This document shows positions 49,267 through 59,596 of a stretch of DNA of 64,000 nt, in pieces. The notes below the pieces were generated by a model. The model saw only the letters and a list, made by a program, of their open reading frames with translations, was not told the DNA's origin and searched no databases. A program made the translations under genes and the position numbers. Each line of letters opens with the position of its first letter. The first letter of the stretch is position 1. The DNA comes from Rhizoctonia solani (lineage: Eukaryota > Basidiomycota > Agaricomycetes > Cantharellales > Ceratobasidiaceae), in the NCBI RefSeq assembly GCF_016906535.1, contig NC_057370.1:992001-1056000 (forward strand), written 5' to 3'.

Positions 49267-50252
49267 TCAAATTGTATACAAAAGCTCTAGCCTTTCTAAC
49301 TGTGTTTCCAAAGACCTCTTCACTCCATGGGCCCAAGCCTCAAAGCACAACCGGTAGGATTCAGAGTTTTCAAGGCGCAACAAGCATTGCCAACAAACAG
49401 AGTCATTGTTTGTGAGCTTCTGGAGAATGGTTGATTCAAATAAAAACTGTGATGTATCAATCAACAAGACAAGCAACGTGTCATACACAAGGCAAGCCCA
49501 AGAAAGTGCCCACGTAGTGGGGCACCTCAGATGTCCCTTTGTCACATTGTCATGGCAAGATTGAGGCCAGCACTTGCCGCAGCTGAGGCCATAAAAGAAT
49601 CAACATCTTTGGGGAGCATTGGTCTACTCTTAAAGTGAAAGAGAATGTCAAAGAGGGCCTTTGATCTCATTGCTTGTAAGTTCATCATGCAAATCAATTT
49701 CAGCAAGGGATATGTGTGAACGTATTCTTGTAACTTGCTCAAGTCACAAAAGTTTGTTTTGCCAATGGCAGCAGTAACAAGGGGTGCAACTGCGCTCTGG
49801 TCTTGGTGAGATTGAATTGCACTGCTAATGGTATGTTTGTATAGGATCCAATGAGAGTGGTTTATGAGGAGAGCCATCCATAGCAACAAGTTTGTTGATG
49901 ACCTCAAGAGCACCCCCAACATTGTACTTTTGGGTGATTAACAAGCAGATAGGAAGCTCATCTAGGCTAATCATAACTGGAAGTCTGTTGGGTAAATAAA
50001 CCAAAGCAAGTACAAGACATTGCTTGCGTTTTTGGTCAGCTGAACAGTGTCCTTCACAGTACTAGCGGTAAACATGTTGCTGAAAACAGAGGATGCAATT
50101 TTAAGAATGGTAGAGTGTACCACAAATTTGATGCCATTGTTGGACTGCAAAGTGAGATCTCCGCCACTTGGGGCTTGAAAAGTGGTTGCATGGTATGATT
50201 TTCTTAGGATGAATTCAAAGTGAAAGGGATTGTCAATTGGGCTCTGGTCCAA
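49267..50252 (-). pseudogene. BTB/POZ-domain pseudogene, copy 3
   Basis: Similarity to copy 2 runs through three frames. The first carries GGDLTLQSNNGIKFVVHSTI and LKIASSVFSNMFTASTVKDT. The second carries KTNFCDLSKLQEYVHTYPLL and MNLQAMRSKALFDILFHFKS. The third carries FEAWAHGVKRSLETQLERLE and LLYTI. Frame breaks lie near 49970, 49800-49830 and 49550, and no ATG is present at the expected start. Unlike copies 1 and 2 the lesions are several and not confined to homopolymers, so this one looks truly dead. Confidence 0.7.
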
Positions 50253-50789
50253 TAAAATCTATAGTGTGGTGGCTTAATGATGCAGGGTTGGACCAAGATG
50301 CAACATGCATGGGTATGTCAGTATTTTGCCATGCACATTGTATTGCCACTTGATCTGTACCGGATACATACCTGTAGTTGTTGTCATACAGTTGTGTCCC
50401 TCAGCTTGCAGCCTACTGATTGCCAGATATCTTGTCCGTACATGCACCAATTGCTTCTGGGGCCCCACATTTTCCAGTAGATCCAAAGTTGATTAGTGGA
50501 GTGGCTGTTGAGAAATCCTGCAATCAGTAGGCTGCAAGCTGAGGGACACAACTGTACAACAGCTGTATAGTCAACGCGCAAGAATACAAAACTTGAATTC
50601 AGTCATTAAAGGTGTATACATTATGTAGAAAATAATGCACGTATATACAAAATAGCGCGCCCATTGAATTATTTCTACAACAATTCTATGTACCACCTGT
50701 ATATTGAAACCAAACCACAGAGTAATGTGGTACATAGGCTTACACAAGCAATTTCAAGTTTCAATTTGTTTTGTTGGTTCTAATCTATT
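50253..50789. other. spacer with perfect inverted repeat
   Basis: These 537 bp between the BTB pseudogene and the truncated retroelement contain the 37-bp perfect inverted repeat. Otherwise they are AT-rich and non-coding. Confidence 0.5.
50387..50556. repeat. 37-bp perfect inverted repeat
   Basis: The arms 50387-50423 and 50520-50556 are exact reverse complements separated by 96 bp. The arms begin tacagttgtgtccctc. The flanks resemble each other weakly (gttgttg). The structure could be a small foldback transposon or a recent inverted duplication. Confidence 0.75.
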
Positions 50790-51494
50790 TCAGTGATATA
50801 GATGACGCATAAACTTGGCATTAAATGTAGGACCTCTATCTGAAACTGTACTCCTGGGAAGGCCATGTAATTTCCAGATGTATGTAATGAATAAGTTGGC
50901 AATGTCAATAGCCAACGCTGTGGATTGGGTAGGAATAAAGTGAACCATTTTTGAGAATTGATCAATGACAGTAAGGATGGCATCAAAGCCTTCTGAAACC
51001 GGTAATCCTACAATCATGTTGTAGGCTATATCTTCCCAGGGACGTTCAGGGATTTGCAATGGCTTTAGCAGTCCTACAGGTACTTGATTTGTTGGTTTGG
51101 ACCTGATACAGGTTTTGCAGTGACTGACATAAGAATTGACAAACTTTTTCAGCAATGGCCAGTAATAACTCCTAGAAATAAGTTCTAATGTCCTGGCTTG
51201 TCCTGGGTGTCCCGCTGCCAAGGCGTCATGCCTAGATTCTAAAATAAGGTTCCTAATGGTATTGTCTTTGGGTACAAAGATTTTTCCCTGATACCATAGT
51301 AACCCTTCTTTCAATTCCCAATCCAAGATCTTTTCCTTGTTCTGGAGTTTGTGCAGAATTTCTTTCAGTTGGTCATCCTTGTAAATAGCTTTGCCGATTA
51401 GGTCATTGATCTCTTGATCTGGAGTAATAGATGCAATAAAAAGTTCCGGTTTCAGGAGAACCTGGTTCTCTACCCCCCCTTCAAGGGGTACCAA
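50790..51494 (-). pseudogene. integrase fragment of the older element
   Basis: The zinc-binding H2C2 motif is present (HDALAAGHPGQARTLELISR, HCKTCIRSKPT). So is the start of the DDE core (YNMIVGLPVSEGFDAILTVI; STVSDRGPTFNAKFMRHLYH). The frame ends just after the second catalytic Asp, so the final Glu and the C-terminal domain are absent. The truncation is at about 50790. Confidence 0.8.
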
Positions 51495-51587
51495 ATCATA
51501 GCGTTGAGAAAGGATATCCGCCTTTTTATTCTGTGCCCCAGGCCTGTAGATAATCTGGAAGTTGTAGTCTACTAAGAAATTTGCCCA

Positions 51588-52638
51588 TCAAATTTGACGT
51601 TTGTTCAGGGATTGTGACGTAGAGAAATACTCCAAATTCTTATGATCTGTTAGAACTTGGACTGGTAACTCTGATCCTTCCAGTAAATGGCGCCATTCCT
51701 TAAATGCCCTAATGACTGCTAGTAATTCCTTGTCAAAAATATTGTAGTTCTTTTCAGCTGGGGACAAGGATTTTGACAGGTATGCCACAGGGGCCAATTT
51801 TCCCTCAGAATTGCGTTGGGATAGTATGGCTCCTGTTGCATAATCAGATGCGTCGCATTCCACATAGAATTGTTTTGTTGTATCCGGTTGTAGAAGCAAT
51901 GGTGCTGACGTAAGACATTTTTTCAGGCCGTCAAAAGACTGTTGTTCTGCCAAGTCCCATCTCCAAACACTATCTTTCTTGAGCAGGTTGTACAAGGGTC
52001 GTGCCATATTGCCAAAGTTGGGGATGAATTGTCTATAAAAGTTCACAAATCCTAAGAATTCCTGGATATTTTTGACATTTTTAGGTGTTGACCAATTCAT
52101 TGCATCTGTGACTTTAGACTGATCAACTTCTATGCCAAACTCCAATATGATGAACCCTAGGTAATCTATTTTCTTGGTGTGGAAATGGCATTTTTCAATG
52201 TTGCAGAAAAGATCATTGTCCTGTAGCCTCCTAAGTACTTCTTGCACATGTGCTTCATGATCTTTTTCATTCAGGGAAAAAACTAAAATATTGTCCAGGT
52301 ATATAATGACATAGACATCCAGAAGGTCTTGGAATATTTTGTTCATCATATCTTGAAAAGCCGCCGTGCATTTGTCAATCCAAAAGGCATGACCAAGTAT
52401 TCAAATAGTCCATATTTTGTTTTGAAGGCTGTCTTCCATTTGTCACCTTCTTTGATTCAAACTAAATTATATCCTGCCCTAAGATCAAATTTGCTAAAGA
52501 TCTTGGCACCTTGTAATTTCTCAATAAGGTTTTGTGGTAAGGGCAGAGGATAGACGTTTTTCTTGGTCATACTGTTCAGATGCCAATAATCCACACACAT
52601 GCGTAGTTTCCCATTTTTCTTTTTGACAAATAATATGG
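51588..52638 (-). pseudogene. reverse transcriptase / RNase H segment of the older element
   Basis: RT motifs follow in order: [40 protein letters not shown] (here YLDN replaces the usual YLDD/YIDD), GFVNFYRQFIPNFG. RNase H then gives VECDASDYATGAILSQ, FDKELLAVIRAFKEWRHLLE and TDHKNLEYFSTSQSLNKRQI. The frame shifts near 52349-52457. The upstream edge is the insertion site of the inner element. Confidence 0.8.
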
Positions 52639-52643
52639 GAGAG
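52639..52643. repeat. target-site duplication GAGAG, left copy
   Basis: It immediately precedes the left LTR and matches the five bases directly after the right LTR (58837-58841). This is the expected 5-bp duplication of a Ty3 integrase. Confidence 0.85.
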
Positions 52644-53199
52644 TGTCGTGACCCAACTGTAAGGTTGGTCACACGCTAGTGGGCGGGCTTTATGGCCGTA
52701 CTACTACAGACACTGCTTATGTAACTACTTAACTAGGCTATACTACTACCGCTTAAGGCGGTCTACTGCTTCTATACTACTGCAAGGGGGCCTTAGGCCT
52801 GGGAGGTGTGGTGAGTAAGGTAGAGAGGTTACTACTGGTGACTAAGGGGGCCGGCTACTTAGCTGGCTGGATATCCTCCTCAATGAATTTGAGACAAGGT
52901 AAAATCGACTTGGTGTTTCCAAGCAATTTCCCTGCTGTATATATACAATGCACACTATCTACATGGTCTGTGCGCGTGAGAGAAAGAAGTATGAAAGACA
53001 AATGAGAAGCGTGCTGCGGACTGCGCAGAAGCGTGGATTTCTCCTAAGCGCCCTTGGCACGGCATCTCGGCGCGGCATCTTGGCATAATAAGCGCCAAGG
53101 TCACATGATTCAAAAACAAAGATATAGAGTCCGTAAAAAATACTAAAAATAATAGAAAAAATAGGCGATTCCAATGGTATAATCAAGGGGATTGTAACA
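52644..53199 (-). repeat. 3' LTR of the inner element
   Basis: This 556-bp LTR reads tgttacaatcccc at its start on the minus strand and ends at the GAGAG duplication. It includes a tatatata stretch near 52937-52945 that may serve as the LTR promoter. Confidence 0.88.
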
Positions 53200-53210
53200 T
53201 TGCCCCCCCC

Positions 53211-54873
53211 TTAAAGGCTCTTGGCGGCGTCACAAGCCTTTCTGAGTCTGGCTTGGTTAAAGCGCTTGACTTCTTCCTGGCTGTGTTCCAGGAGTTCTTC
53301 TGGTTCCCACAAATTGTCTTCTGGCCCGTATCCTTTCCATTTGATCAAGTAGAACCATTTCCCTCGTTGCCTTCTGGAGTCGATGATCTGCTCCACTTCA
53401 TATTCTTCTTCCCCTTCAATTGTTTCTGGCAGGGGTTGTTCCGGGAAGGGTTGACTGGGCGATTCATGAACTCTGGATAGCAGTCCTACGTAGAATACGT
53501 TGTGGACTTTTAAGGTTTCCGGAAGTTTCAGGCGGTACGCGTGGCTGGATATTTGCTCTAGGACTTCAAATGGGCCTAGTCTCTTAGGGTCCAACTTGTT
53601 GGAGTTGGTTCTGAGCTCCACGTTTTTTCCATCCAGCCATACTTTTTTGCCAATTGCGTATTCTGGAGTTATTCCTCTGATCCCTGCCATCCTTTCCTTT
53701 GTTAGCCTTAGAGCGGATTCTGCCTCTTTCCATTCCTGAGCTAGGGTGTCAGCTACATGGTCAGCTTCTGGAACATTTGCCGGTACGTTGGATGGGCTCA
53801 TGATGGGGTTTCTTCCATAGACAAGTTCGAAGGGGGTTTTCCCAGTAGCCGAGTGTCTAGCGTTGTTGTACGCATATTCTGCTAACGGTAACCAGGTAGC
53901 CCAGTCTGAATGGTCTGCTGCAACGTAGGATCTGAGGTAGAACTCGATGAATTGGTTCACCCTCTCTGTCTGTCCGTCCAACTCCGGGTGGTAGGCTGAG
54001 GAGAAGGCCGGATTGATTCCAAGGCGTTGGTACAGTGCTCTTAGGAATTTCCCTGTGAACGTTGTTCCGCAGTCTGAGACTGTTTTGACCGGTAATCCGT
54101 GTAACTTCCACACATGGGTGATGAACAGGTCTGCTAGTCCCTTGGCTGTGATTTTTTTGTGGTTGGGATGAAGTGACCAAACTTCGAGAAGGAGTCAATT
54201 ACCACTAGGATTGCATCGTATCCATTAGACTTGGGGAATCCTGTGATGAAGTCATAGGATATTGTGTGGAAGGGAAACGGGGAACTTCTAAGGGTTTTAG
54301 GGAGATCACAGGAGCGTGTGCGCGGCGATTAGCTTGGCAGATAGGACAGCATTCTACCCATTCCTTAGCGGATGACTTCATTCCTGGCCACCAGTAGTTA
54401 CGGTTCAGGAGTTCTAGGGTTCTTTGTTGCCCGGGGTGTCCTGCCAGGGGGGAATCATGGAATTCTTTAAGCAATCGTTCCTTGATGGGCTCTGAGTCTG
54501 GGACCACCAGTTTTCCGCGGTACCATAGGAGATCTTCTTCCCAATCATAGTCCCGATAGGCCTTCCTAATTGATGGAGGTGCATTGTCTGCATCCTCTGT
54601 CAGGAATTGGATAATAGGTTCTAGGGATGGGTCATCCTTCAGCTTATCTTGGATTTCCGTGACAATCTCAAGTTCTGTTTCTGATGTGTTGGCAAAGACT
54701 TCTGCTGGTAGCATGACTTCCGGTTCTTGGGGGGAATCAACATAGTCTGATCGTCTGGATAGGGCATCTGGCTTCCCTGACTGCTTTCCGGGGCGGTAGT
54801 GGATTTCAAAGTTAAAGTTGCTCAGGAAGATGCGCCATTGTGCGTGTCTGCGGTTAAAAGTCCGTGCCTGCAT
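53211..54873 (-). pseudogene. integrase with C-terminal chromodomain (inner element)
   Basis: The H2C2 zinc motif is SPLAGHPGQQRTLELLNRNY with [11 protein letters not shown]. The core domain contains KTVSDCGTTFTGKFLRALYQ and the region FSSAYHPELDGQTERVNQFI with the final catalytic Glu. The GPF-like module is KLDPKRLGPFEVLEQISSHA. The C-terminal chromodomain is EYEVEQIIDSRRQRGKWFYL, then IKWKGYGPEDNLWEPEELL, which directs integration to particular chromatin. Frames change near 54115-54205. Otherwise every part is present. Confidence 0.85.
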
Positions 54874-54899
54874 CCAGTAAATGCGCCATTCCTCCAGGG

Positions 54900-55952
54900 C
54901 CTTGATGATTGCTAGGAGCTCCTTATCGGGGTATCATAATTAGCTTCAGCCCCGGAAAAGGATTTAGACATATATGCTACTGGATGCAACCAATTATCCG
55001 GACCCCTTTGGCTGAGTATAGCCCCCATTGCTACTCCTGATGCGTCTGTTTCCAGATAGTAAGGCAAGCTGGGGTTCGAGTGGATCAGAACTGGTGCTTT
55101 GGTGACTAAGGCCTTTAATTCCTGGAAAGCCTGTTCTTCCGCTACGTTCCATGACCACGGTGATTCCTTTTTGGTGAGGTTGTGCAGGGGGCGCGCAACA
55201 GAGCTGAAGTTGGGAATGAAGCGTCTCAGGTAATTGACAAATCCTAAAAAGGCCTGGACTTGCTTGACCGTTCTGGGTTGTGGCCACGACGTAACCGCCT
55301 CGATTTCTTTTGGTCCATTGAGAATCCGGCTGGGGAGATGACAATACCAAGGTAGTCCACTGTTGTGACGTGGAAGTGGCACTTGGAGAGTTTGCAGAAC
55401 AACTGGTTTCTCATCAACCGTGATAGGACTTCCCTGACATGGGTTGGGTGGTCCTTGGGGTCTTCTGAGAAGATCAAGATATTGTCCAAGTAGATAACCA
55501 CAGTGACGTCGATGAGGTCCCTAAACAAGTCATTCATGAAGTGTTGGAAGGCGGCCGGGGCGTTGGTAAGCCCAAAGGGCATTACTAGGTATTCAAATAG
55601 CCCGTACTTGGTTCTGAACGCGTCTTCCACTCATCTCCTTTCTTGATCCGGACATATTGTATCCCCATTGTAGGTCTAGCTTTGTAAAGATCTTGGCATG
55701 TCTGAGCTTAGCCATGAGATCGTCTTGTCTTGGCAATGGGTAAACGTTTTTGTGGGTGACCTTGTTTAGCTTCCTGTAGTCAACTACCAGTCGGAGAGAG
55801 CCATCTGCTTTTTTAACAAACATAACGGGGGCGCCAGCAGAAGAGGTACTAGGACAAATCTTTCCAGTTGCCAATTCTTCGTCTATGTGTTGTTTAGCGC
55901 CTTGGACTCCGCGTCTGTCATGCCATAGATAGGACCGGGGAGAGTTTGGCAT
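54900..55952 (-). pseudogene. reverse transcriptase and RNase H (inner element)
   Basis: RT motifs: [53 protein letters not shown] and [18 protein letters not shown]. RNase H: YLETDASGVAMGAILSQRGP and VAYMSKSFSGAEANYD. As in the older element the polymerase motif reads YLDN. Frame changes occur near 55625, 55330 and 54935. It links to the protease upstream and the integrase downstream in the usual Ty3 order. Confidence 0.83.
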
Positions 55953-55964
55953 CTGGAATAAGGT

Positions 55965-56675
55965 CTATTGCAATATCATATTCCCTGTGTGGGGGTAAGA
56001 CCTTGAATTCCTCTTCTCCAAAGACTTGGGCAAATTCATGATACTGGGGTGGAAGGTTTGCCAGAGGGTTGGGGTCTGCTCTTCCTCGGAGGCAATTGTT
56101 ACCTGTTCAGGGAACGTGACTGTGCCTTGCTGCCAATCAATGAGCGGGGATTCACTTGTGAGCCAGGTCATGCCGAGTATTGCTGGGGTGTTGCCTATCG
56201 GGCAAACTAGGAAAGGAATGGAATGGGTGTGGCCATTGGCCGAGACCGTGAGGAGTACCTGGTGCCAAATGCAACCAGTCTGTGAAATGGTACCATCTAA
56301 CATTCTCACTACTCGTGGATTTTCAAGTAGGGTTTTGGGGATTTTGTATTTTTCCACAATCAAGGGGGAGATAAAGTTCAACGTGGCTCCTGAGTTGATG
56401 AGAGTTTTAAGGGTGTCCGCCGGTTGATTCGACATAATCAGATCAAGATATAGTAATGGTTTTTTATTTGAATCAAGAGCAATAGAAACAAATTCAATAA
56501 CCGGATCTGATACATGTGATTCTATAGATTTCACCAAGGGCTTGACGGCAGTCCTTGGCTTTATTCTTTTTCCGACTCTACTACTTCTCCCACCTTGGCG
56601 GCTTCCTTGATGGTGGCTTTCCATCCATTGGGACACTGTTTGATCCCATGCCCCTTTTGGCCGCACTTGACACAA
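55965..56675 (-). pseudogene. retroviral-type aspartic protease with altered active site (inner element)
   Basis: The protease region reads LKTLINSGATLNFISPLIVE, where the catalytic triplet is NSG in place of DSG. The flap and second half are normal (PFLVCPIGNTPAILGMTWLT). The related element at the right end has the expected DSGAT. The codon at about 56393-56395 is AAC on the coding strand. With Asn the enzyme should be inactive, so this copy would need protease from elsewhere. Confidence 0.8.
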
Positions 56676-57818
56676 AGGCCAGACGCGCGGCGGCGATCCC
56701 TTTCTTCCGGTGTGACATAATTAGGGTCCTCTGAGAGGCGGACCCGTTGGGTGGTGGTAGTGGGGAAGTGGCCACGGTGGCCGGGGACTTGGCAGGGAGC
56801 TTCTTGGGACGGTTTTCCTTGTTTTCCCGTCGAGTGTTGTCAATTTTGACCAAGGCGGCGAATATGGCCTCTAGGTCGTTGTCGGGAATGTTGTCCTTGG
56901 TGGACAGGAGTTCTTTGACCTTCCAATGAAGGCCGTGCGTGAACTGGGCAATGTACGCCTCAGTGTTCCAGTCAAGTTCTGCCATGAGGTTGCGGAATTC
57001 AGTGACGTACTCAGACGTGGTGGTTGTCTGAGTAAGCGCGGCAATTTTTCTGGCGGCCGCCCTCTTTGCGTCTGGATCGGCAAAGGCTTCTTTGAATTTG
57101 GCCGTTAAGGCCGGGATAGTAGTTGGGGGTTACCCTCGCCCTTGATGATTGTCCCTATGATAGGGAGAGCCCAGTCGGCAGCCTTGTCAGTCATGTGGTA
57201 GAGGATCCACACAACCATTTGTTCTTCTTCATCGAATTGGTCTCAATGAAGCGCGACCCACAGTAGCATGCGGTCTAGCCACTGTGTTGCCTTTCTTCCC
57301 CTAGAGTCCCCCTTGTATGGGTCGGGGAGCTCCATTTTGGGCCGCTTTACGCTGGACCCTGAATCAAATGGGGTGAGGGAGCTGAGGCTCCGCTTAGGCG
57401 TGTCGCAAGGCTCCCTTTTGGGGACTCGCCTGGGTTCTTCCTCTTCTTCTGAGTCAAAGCCCATTCCTCTTGATGGGCGGAAAGGGGCCTTGAGTCCAGG
57501 CCTAACCATTCCTGGAGTGTGCGCTTCTCCCCCTGTATGTGTGGGGGGAGTGATAGGCCCAGTCGATGGGCCAGGCTTGGCTTGGGCTCCGCCCTGATCC
57601 TTGTCTCCAACGAGGTTGTTGGTCTCCTTACATATGGCTTTGAGCTCAGAGAGCTGTTGGCCTTGAGTGTGGATTTGGGCCTGTAGGGACCCAACTTGGC
57701 TGGTGAGGGTTTGGATAGCCTTGAGGAGAGAGGCAAGGGTTGGCTCCGGTTCCATTCCGGGCAGGTGTTGCGGAGGGGGTGATGGGCCGCGAGAGGGTGG
57801 TTGGGAGCGGGCTGCCAC
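56581..57818 (-). pseudogene. gag polyprotein (inner element)
   Basis: The start is MAARSQPPSRGPSPPPQHLP. A coiled coil (LLKAIQTLTSQVGSLQAQIH), a Pro/Gly linker and the capsid-like segment EEQMVVWILYHMTDKAADWA follow, then HGLHWKVKELLSTKDNIPDN and a CCHC zinc knuckle, read in another frame, near 56640-56690. An in-frame TGA lies at about 57243 (after LLWVALH). The frame is lost again at the C-run near 57127-57131 and once more before the knuckle. The equivalent protein of the right-hand element shows the intended order. Confidence 0.8.
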
Positions 57819-58277
57819 GGAACGTTGACTGGAACGGCTGGTAGGACGGGAGTAGGGATGAGGGACGCCAGAGCGTGTGGAGGGAATAATGAATACGGCG
57901 TGGGGAAGATAGGTGCCTGATACAGGACTTATGAGCGGTTTTTACACAGTATGTATACGCTAAACCCTTGCGTCAAATACCTAGCGTTGGACAATCCCTA
58001 CAACAAATCAACAGATCTGGCAATCGTGATATGAGCGGGTTTTTTGCAAGCGGGTACTTCAGCTGACTAGGGTCGCTAACTGCAGAGTTCCGGCGAAACT
58101 CGTGGTATGCGGACAATAGGACTCGTTAGCCTTATAGCAATTCGGTACTACGTGGGGGTGGGGGACTTTTGATTATTATGTCCCGCAAGGTAGCCCCGAT
58201 CACGGTTTTTTCCCTTGTGCTAGTACTAGGAGTCTTCTTGTTTGTCGATCAAGCCTACAAGAAAGTCAATTTTACAA
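57819..58277 (-). other. leader region of the inner element
   Basis: These 459 bp lie between the gag start and the 5' LTR. They are recognisably similar to the corresponding leader of the right-hand element (61875-62326, opposite strand). The primer-binding site should abut the LTR (ttgtaaaattgac on the minus strand). No tRNA complement was recognised. Confidence 0.6.
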
Positions 58278-58836
58278 TGTTGTGACCCAACTGTAAGGTT
58301 GGTCACACGCTAGTGGGCGGGCGCTTATGGCCGTACTACTACAGACACTGCTTATGTAACTACTTAACTAGGCTATACTACTACCGCTTAAGGCGGTCTA
58401 CTGCTTCTATACTACTGCAAGGGGGCCTTAGGCCTGGGAGGTGTGGTGAGTAAGGTAGAGAGGTTACTACTGGTGACTAAGGGGCCGGCTACTTAGCTGG
58501 CTGGATATCCTCCTCAATGAATTTGAGACAAGGTAAAATCGACTTGGTGTTTCCAAGCAATTTCCCTGCTGTATATATAGACAATGCACACTATCTACAT
58601 GGTCTGTGCGCGTGAGAGAAAGAAGTATGAAAGACAAATGAGAAGCGTGCTGCGGACTGCGCAGAAGCGTGGATTTCTCCTAAGCGCCCTTGGCACGGCA
58701 TCTCGGCGCGGCATCTCGGCATAATAAGCGCCGAGGTCACGTGATTCAAAAACAAAAGATATAGAGTCCGTAAAAAATACTAAAAATAATAGAAAAAATA
58801 GGCGATTCCAATGGTATAATCAAGGGGATTGTAACA
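58278..58836 (-). repeat. 5' LTR of the inner element
   Basis: This 559-bp LTR is nearly identical to 52644-53199. Differences seen include tgttgtg versus tgtcgtg at one end, gggcgggcgctt versus gggcgggcttt, and a few transitions around 58715-58745. Confidence 0.88.
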
Positions 58837-58841
58837 GAGAG
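58837..58841. repeat. target-site duplication GAGAG, right copy
   Basis: This is the right-hand partner of 52639-52643. It lies within the older element's RT gene. Confidence 0.85.
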
Positions 58842-59576
58842 GCCATTGGGGACTTAGATGGGCAAATTAAACCAGCCTTGAGTTGTTTTTTGATGGTTTC
58901 CTTAAGTTCCGCATCTTCCTTGGGCCTAGACTGTATATGGGACCATGCCGGGGTTTTGCGTCAGGGAGCAACTCAATAGCAATATCATAAGGACAATGAG
59001 GCGGCAATTTGGATGATTCCTCCTCAGAAAAGACCCTGGAAAATTCCTGATAGGGAGTAGGGGTTTCTTCTGTTGCCTTAAGTTCCAAGACAGCAGGTAC
59101 CAATAAACAATTATTGGAACAGTATAGTGAGTTAAAGACAAGGGTATGCTTTTCCCACAAAATTTGGGGATTGTGCTTTTTCAGCCATGACATTCCTAGG
59201 ACTAGTTGATGATTGCCAATGTTTGAAATGTGGCATTCTAATTCTTCAGTATGACTGCTAATGGTACACTTGAAGCAAGTGAAATGGGTAATTTGGCCCA
59301 AGTCAATTTCTTGACCATCTATGACACATAGTTTTTTGGAGTTTGATGTTGATAGGCGGGAAGTCAATATGTTTCTACTAAGCAAGGGTGGATGAAGCAA
59401 GACGTTGCTCCGGAGTCAATCATGGCTTTTCCCTGAAAGGGTTTAGCCAAGAAGCTTGATTTTTGAGTTTTAGGAGATTCACACGGATTTGCAGTAAACA
59501 ATGCATATATTTGAGAGGAATTACATAATGAGAATATTTCAAGATTGTTGTTTACATGGTGCAAATCCGCAAGCAT
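58842..59576 (-). pseudogene. protease and RT start of the older element
   Basis: The protease motif is GKAMIDSGATSCFIHPCLVE, with second-half strand QLVLGMSWLKKHNPQILWEK. The RT leader is FSRVFSEEESSKLPPHCPYD and PIYSLGPRKMRNLRKPSKNN. The frame changes near 59380 and 58870. The active site DSGAT is intact here, unlike in the inner element. Confidence 0.75.
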
Positions 59577-59596
59577 ACAGCCAAGTGCCTTACTCC

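Larger units (their letters stand above)
52644..58836 (-). mobile_element. complete chromodomain Ty3/gypsy (chromovirus) retroelement
   Basis: This 6.2-kb element has two LTRs (52644-53199 and 58278-58836), both TG...CA on the coding strand, flanked by GAGAG. Internal order on the minus strand: leader (57819-58277), gag, protease, RT-RNase H, and integrase with a C-terminal chromodomain. A G-run polypurine tract (C-run at about 53202-53210 on the plus strand) abuts the 3' LTR. The LTRs differ by only a handful of substitutions and small indels, so insertion was recent. Several frame breaks and a dead protease motif mean it is probably not autonomous as sequenced. Confidence 0.92.
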
